Source: Burkholderia sp. Ax-1719
GTDB lineage: Bacteria; Pseudomonadota; Gammaproteobacteria; Burkholderiales; Burkholderiaceae
Length of the DNA: 64,000 nt
Reading direction: 5' to 3'
Assembly (NCBI RefSeq): GCF_011753055.1
Contig: NZ_VWWJ01000001.1
Location: 744,001 to 808,000 of the forward strand
The translations under genes were made by a program, and so were the position numbers. Shown one piece after another: positions 60,224-64,000 of this stretch. The notes beneath the pieces were generated by a model, which searched no databases, was not told where the DNA came from, and saw only the letters and a program-made list of their open reading frames with translations. Numbering within the stretch: the stretch's first letter is position 1; each line of letters opens with the position of its first letter.

Positions 60224-61642
60224 ATGGAGATGATGTCGGAATCCACGGGCGCGATGCAATCGTCGTCCGATACGCAAGGCACGCGGGCCGGTGAAGGACG
60301 CACGCTCACGCAAACCCTTAGCGTGCGCGATGCGGTGATGATCACCGTCTCGGGCGTCACACCCGCGAGTTCGATCTTCGTGATTGCGCCGTTCGCAATC
60401 CAGCAGGCGGGTAGCGGCGCGGTGATGTCGTTTCTGCTGGGCGGCGTGCTGGCCTTTGCCTTCGCCCTCTGCTATGCGGAGCTGAGTGCAGCTCACCGCA
60501 GCGCGGGCGGCGAATATGTGATGGCCAAACGCGTGTTCGGCACCTTGCCTGGCTATCTGACGTTCATCACGGTGCTGGCGGTCAGCGTGTTCATTCCGGC
60601 GGTGCTGGCGAGCGGCGCAGCGCCTTACCTCAACAACGCGCTGGGCACGCACTTCGGCAATCAGTCCGTCGCGCTCACCATCGTGCTGCTCAGCTACGTG
60701 CTGGGGATGCTCAACATCAAGACCAACGCGTGGATAACCGGCGCGTTTCTCATCGTCGAAATCGGCGTGTTGATGCTGATCGCGGGGCTGGGCTTTAGTG
60801 CGCCGCATCGCAGTGCGAGCGCGCTGATGCATCCGCTCGTCGCCAGTGGCGGCATGCTGATTCCGGCCACCGCCGCGGCCATCGTGCCCGCGATCGGCAC
60901 GGCGATCTTCTGCTACAACGGCTTCGGATCGGCGGTGTTTCTTGCCGAAGACCTGCGCGGCGGCAATCGCAATGTCGCGCGTGCGGTGATGTATTCGCTG
61001 CTCGTGATTCTGGTGGTGGAACTGGTGCCGCTGATTGCAATCGTACTGGGCGCGCCTTCGCTCAGCGAGTTGTCGAAGAGCGCCGATCCGATTGGTTATG
61101 TCGTGCGCGAACTCGGCAATCCCACACTCTCGCGCGTGGTGAGCGGCGGCATCTTTCTGTCCGTATTCAACGCGATCATCGCCATCGTCATCACGATGGG
61201 ACGCCTGCTCTATAGCAGCGGCCGTCACGCGCTCTGGCCGCGTAGTTGCAATCGCGCGTTTTCGACGATCCATCCGCGCTTTGATTCGCCGTGGCTCGCG
61301 ACGCTCGCGCTCGCGCTGCCTTCCGCCGGACTCGTGTTCGTATCGAGCCTCGACGAGTTGACGGCCTTCACGGTGGATCTGCTGCTGCTCGTGTATCTGG
61401 TGGTGGGGCTGGCCGCGCTGGCGAGCCGTATCGTGCGCCGCGATGTCGAGCATCACTACCGCATGCCGTTGTGGCCCGTGACGCCGCTGGTCGCCATCGC
61501 AGGCGCTGGCTACACGCTCTATACGACGCTTGCCACCGCCGCCAGGCCCGTCGATCTCTACATCATCGGCGGCCTGCTGGTTGTCGCGCTGGCGATGTAT
61601 GCGGCCTGTGCGCGACGCAGCGAAACGTTCCGCGCGCTTTGA
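60224..61642 (+). CDS. APC-family amino acid permease
   Basis: 472 residues with about twelve membrane helices. The first helix motif SGVTPASSIFVIAPFAI and the ELSAAHRSAGGEYVMAKRVFG loop match APC transporters. Start ATG 60224 with AGGAGA five bases upstream. A Ser/Gln/Thr-rich cytoplasmic tail precedes helix 1. Paired with a peptidase 65 bp downstream, so uptake of an amino acid or peptide-derived compound is likely. Divergently transcribed from luxR. Confidence 0.88.
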   Translation: MEMMSESTGAMQSSSDTQGTRAGEGRTLTQTLSVRDAVMITVSGVTPASSIFVIAPFAIQQAGSGAVMSFLLGGVLAFAFALCYAELSAAHRSAGGEYVMAKRVFGTLPGYLTFITVLAVSVFIPAVLASGAAPYLNNALGTHFGNQSVALTIVLLSYVLGMLNIKTNAWITGAFLIVEIGVLMLIAGLGFSAPHRSASALMHPLVASGGMLIPATAAAIVPAIGTAIFCYNGFGSAVFLAEDLRGGNRNVARAVMYSLLVILVVELVPLIAIVLGAPSLSELSKSADPIGYVVRELGNPTLSRVVSGGIFLSVFNAIIAIVITMGRLLYSSGRHALWPRSCNRAFSTIHPRFDSPWLATLALALPSAGLVFVSSLDELTAFTVDLLLLVYLVVGLAALASRIVRRDVEHHYRMPLWPVTPLVAIAGAGYTLYTTLATAARPVDLYIIGGLLVVALAMYAACARRSETFRAL

Positions 61643-61707
61643 GCCGTACAGCGAACTAAAGCGCCAAAACACTGCAATTGAGACTGCAACATCGGAGGAC
61701 AAGCATT

Positions 61708-62817
61708 ATGCGCACGAGGGAACTCGGCATCCGCATCGGACTCGGCAAGCCGGGCCGCTTCAACGCGATCACAGACGTTCCAGGGGTGCGGGTCGGGCAT
61801 TGCACGCTCGAAGCCGACAACGGCGACGCGTCGATACGGACCGGCGTGACGGTCATCGAGCCACGCGCGGGCGCGGCGCACGACGATCCCTGCTTTGCTG
61901 GCGTGCACGTGCTCAACGGTAACGGCGACGCCACAGGGCTCGAATGGATTCGCGAAGCGGGCCTGCTCACCACGCCGATTGCCTACACGAACACGCATAG
62001 CGTGGGCACGGTGCGCGACGCCTTGATCGCCGCCGAGCGGGACAGCGCACGCGATCGCGTGTACTGGTGCATGCCGGTTGTGATGGAGACGTACGATGGA
62101 TTGCTCAATGACATCTGGGGCCAGCATGTGACGGCCGCGCACGTGCGAGAAGCGCTTGCGGCGGCGCGCAGCGGGCCGGTCGAAGAGGGCGGCGTGGGCG
62201 GCGGCACGGGCATGATCTGCCATGAGTTCAAAGGCGGCATCGGCACGGCCTCGCGGGTGCTTGACGCCGATGCAGGCGGCTGGACCGTGGGCGCGCTCGT
62301 GCAGTCGAATTACGGCGTGCGGGAGATGTTGCGCGTGGCGGGCTATCCCGTGGGCGAAGTGCTCGGGCATGTGCCTTCGCCGTTTCGTGAGGCGAATGCG
62401 AAGGGCGAGCCGGGCATGGGTTCCATTGTCGTCACGATCGCCACCGATGCGCCTTTGCTGCCCCATCAATGCACGCGGCTCGCGCAGCGCGCGGGCGTGG
62501 GCCTCGCGCGGGTCGGTGGCGGCACGGAGGATTCGAGCGGCGATATCTTCCTGGCGTTCGCAACTGGGAATCGCGGGCTGCCTGCTGCGAACTATGGCCG
62601 TCAAGGTGCGCCTGCGAGCGATGTGAAGATGGTCAATAACGACCATATATCGGCGCTGTTCGTGGCGGCGGCGGAAGCGGTCGAGGAAGCGATCGTCAAT
62701 GCGCTGGTAGCCGGACGCGATGTGGCGTCGCGCGGCGCAAAGGTGGAAGCGCTGGGCGCGGCGAGGCTCGTCGATGCGCTGAGGGAGGTGGGGTGGCGGC
62801 CCGGAAGGGGGATATAA
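61708..62817 (+). CDS. P1-family (DmpA-like) aminopeptidase
   Basis: 369 residues, N-terminal-nucleophile-like enzyme that cleaves itself. The family's cleavage site, Gly before a Ser that becomes the nucleophile, is Gly238-Ser239 (MGSIVVTIATDAPLLP). Other hallmarks: ITDVPGVRVGH at the start, GGGTGM near 167-172 and NNDHISALFVAAAEAVEEAI near the end. DmpA releases D- or L-amino acids; some relatives degrade beta-peptides. CGGAGGA lies eight bases before the ATG at 61708. Linked to the upstream permease, it may process imported or modified peptides. Confidence 0.9.
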   Translation: MRTRELGIRIGLGKPGRFNAITDVPGVRVGHCTLEADNGDASIRTGVTVIEPRAGAAHDDPCFAGVHVLNGNGDATGLEWIREAGLLTTPIAYTNTHSVGTVRDALIAAERDSARDRVYWCMPVVMETYDGLLNDIWGQHVTAAHVREALAAARSGPVEEGGVGGGTGMICHEFKGGIGTASRVLDADAGGWTVGALVQSNYGVREMLRVAGYPVGEVLGHVPSPFREANAKGEPGMGSIVVTIATDAPLLPHQCTRLAQRAGVGLARVGGGTEDSSGDIFLAFATGNRGLPAANYGRQGAPASDVKMVNNDHISALFVAAAEAVEEAIVNALVAGRDVASRGAKVEALGAARLVDALREVGWRPGRGI

Positions 62818-62850
62818 AGAGCGATGTGAACAGCCCTGAAAGCGGGTGCG

Positions 62851-62908
62851 CGCGAGGGCGCGCTACCTATCGATACGGATTCCGTAGGATAGGCGACGCG
62901 CCCTCGCG
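62851..62908. other. 58-bp compound palindrome between convergent genes
   Basis: Nested inverted repeats: CGCGAGGGCGCG / CGCGCCCTCGCG outside, CCTATC / GATAGG inside, and TACGGA-T-TCCGTA at the tip. Located between the P1 peptidase and convergent ohr. T-rich TTCTTCCTT follows on the plus side, so it can serve as a bidirectional terminator, but it is longer and more elaborate than usual. Confidence 0.7.
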
Positions 62909-62933
62909 TTCTTCCTTGCGCCGTTCGCTAACT

Positions 62934-63356
62934 TCAGACGTCCGCCACCGTAATTAGCACATCGATATTGCCGCGCGTCGCCTTCGAATACGGACAGGTC
63001 TGATGCGCGAGTTCAATCAGTTGTTCGGCCACTTCGCGCTCGACGCCCGGCAACGTCACTTTCAGGCGTGCACGCAGCGAATACGCTTCGTCACGCAACA
63101 CCAGGTCGATCTCCGCATCGACAGCCGTGTCGCGCGGCAGCGCCACCTTCAGGCGTGCCGCCGCTTTCCCCATCGCCCCGATAAAACACGCCGACCAGCC
63201 TGCGCCGAACATCTGCTCGGGGTTGGTGCCCGGCGCGCTCGAACCCGGCGGCGCAAGCTTGACGTCGAGACGACCATCGTCGCTGCGGGTTGCGCCGTCA
63301 CGGCCGCCGGTCGTGTGGGTCTTGCCGGTGTACAGGACTTTTTCAGCGTTGCTCAT
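62934..63356 (-). CDS. ohr: Organic hydroperoxide reductase Ohr
   Basis: 140 residues, normal Ohr length. The two reactive cysteines are visible in WSACFIGA (peroxidatic) and HQTCPYSKATRGN (resolving), along with the Arg-containing GGRDGATRSDDG. Reduces lipid and organic hydroperoxides in the cytoplasm via lipoylated partners. No adjacent ohrR MarR gene is seen; the promoter region is 88 bp. OsmC would be the alternative, but the N-terminal VLYTGKTHTTGGRDG is Ohr-type. Confidence 0.92.
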   Translation of the reverse strand: MSNAEKVLYTGKTHTTGGRDGATRSDDGRLDVKLAPPGSSAPGTNPEQMFGAGWSACFIGAMGKAAARLKVALPRDTAVDAEIDLVLRDEAYSLRARLKVTLPGVEREVAEQLIELAHQTCPYSKATRGNIDVLITVADV

Positions 63357-63444
63357 GATGATTTCCTTGTAGATTATTGGCGAGGATTGCTGGGTATCAG
63401 CGTGGTTATGCCAGGTGGTTTATCAAATGACTTGGCCGTATTGA

Positions 63445-63717
63445 TCAGCTGCCGCGATACAGGCTGCGCAGCGCGTCGAGCTGGCCGTTGTGTTCGGCGT
63501 CCACCAGTTCCTGGCGCACCTGGGCACGCGTGATCTTTGAGCTGGCGTTTTGCTGGGCGGGCGTCCAGTTCTGGGTCTGCGCTTGCGTTTGCGTTTGCGA
63601 TTGCACGGCAGCCTGCGCCGCGTTATCGGCGGAAGTGGGCATGGCGGCGAACGAAGCGGAAGCAGCAGCGAATGCGGCGACAGCAGTGAGCGACAAAACG
63701 ATCTTCGAAACTTGCAT
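63445..63717 (-). CDS. DUF4148 secreted protein
   Basis: 90 residues. AAGGAGA precedes the ATG at 63717, and the signal peptide (MQVSKIVLSLTAVAAFAAASASFA) is obvious; a frame extending to 63990 is not supported. A Gln/Thr-rich spacer (SQTQTQAQTQNW) leads to the DUF4148 segment KITRAQVRQELVDAEHNGQL. Burkholderia-type periplasmic protein, unknown role. The 283 bp beyond it to the window end hold its promoter and no gene I can support. Confidence 0.75.
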   Translation of the reverse strand: MQVSKIVLSLTAVAAFAAASASFAAMPTSADNAAQAAVQSQTQTQAQTQNWTPAQQNASSKITRAQVRQELVDAEHNGQLDALRSLYRGS

Positions 63718-64000
63718 GACGTTCTCCTTGAAGCGGTAGATAAAGAAGGCAACCGGTTGATCCTTGGGGCGCGTGCCCAGCAGATTTCGGCGTTGATGCA
63801 TTAAAGCGAGCCGACGTATCTGGCGTGTTTCGTAATCGGGCGTTATTGCAATTCCCTGTATCTGGGCGATGCGCAGATACATAGCGACACAAACGAAGCC
63901 GTGCCGCGCGGCGCGAGGCCCGAGCGGCGCGGCATCTGGCGCGCCGGACACAATCCCGATACATGCGGCGGCTTCAATCGCATCCACCACGTGCGCCCTA

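Noticed and set aside
63718..63990. N-terminal extension of the last DUF4148 gene
   Set aside because: AAGGAGA and a signal peptide mark the start at 63717; the upstream open frame lacks protein character.

Overview
The window is GC-rich, almost fully coding bacterial chromosome, most likely from the Burkholderiaceae (Burkholderia sensu lato: Paraburkholderia, Caballeronia or Burkholderia). The clues are two short secreted DUF4148 proteins, a Burkholderia-type porin, an AidA/PixA inclusion-body protein, betaine genes flanked by GlxA-type AraC regulators, and many secreted or hybrid-kinase proteins. I see no rRNA, tRNA, CRISPR array, insertion sequence or prophage.

Layout. (1) 1-7.5 kb: the end of a glycine-betaine demethylase reductase, a complete betaine/choline-type ABC importer (binding protein, ATPase, permease), two convergent GlxA-family regulators, and purU, which would handle one-carbon units released by betaine demethylation. 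(2) 7.7-19 kb: signalling. A 1292-residue double hybrid kinase stands alone. A four-gene minus-strand operon encodes a CHASE3-GAF kinase with three receivers, a free-standing CheR, a receiver-less CheB and a receiver-kinase. It is chemotaxis-like adaptation without an MCP, CheA or CheW. (3) 19-29 kb: the potassium transporter kup, a CHAD protein, a tripartite EmrAB-outer-membrane efflux operon, small secreted or acidic proteins, and a minimal soluble chemoreceptor. (4) 29-40.5 kb: a PQQ module with pqqA (23 codons), pqqB, pqqC, pqqD, pqqE and an overlapping S9 peptidase, then an HTH-citrate-synthase fusion, a porin and the PQQ-dependent glucose dehydrogenase gcd. PQQ synthesis, a candidate outer-membrane entry route and the PQQ-using enzyme thus lie together. 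(5) 40.9-50.5 kb: TetR, NADH dehydrogenase-2, LysR, a membrane protein with a 24-residue partner, an acyltransferase, a GST, an AspT-type transporter and a D-lactate dehydrogenase. (6) 50.7-53.7 kb: an AidA/PixA-like gene beside an AT-rich stretch, YqjK/YqjE-like envelope proteins, an MscS channel and an isolated 44-codon gene with its own promoter, inverted repeat and terminator. (7) 54-64 kb: a peptide-binding protein, hydroxycinnamate (ferulate) catabolism ech-fcs with a clear upstream operator, a DUF3237 protein, LuxR divergent from an amino-acid permease and a DmpA-like peptidase, Ohr, and a DUF4148 protein.

Working picture: a versatile soil or rhizosphere bacterium using betaine, glucose (periplasmic oxidation) and plant phenolics, with extensive signalling. 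Starts were adjusted from the longest frames using ribosome-binding sites and family alignment. Three genes probably or possibly start with TTG (pqqE, fcs, the acyltransferase). Domain positions are read by eye and approximate; no database search was possible.
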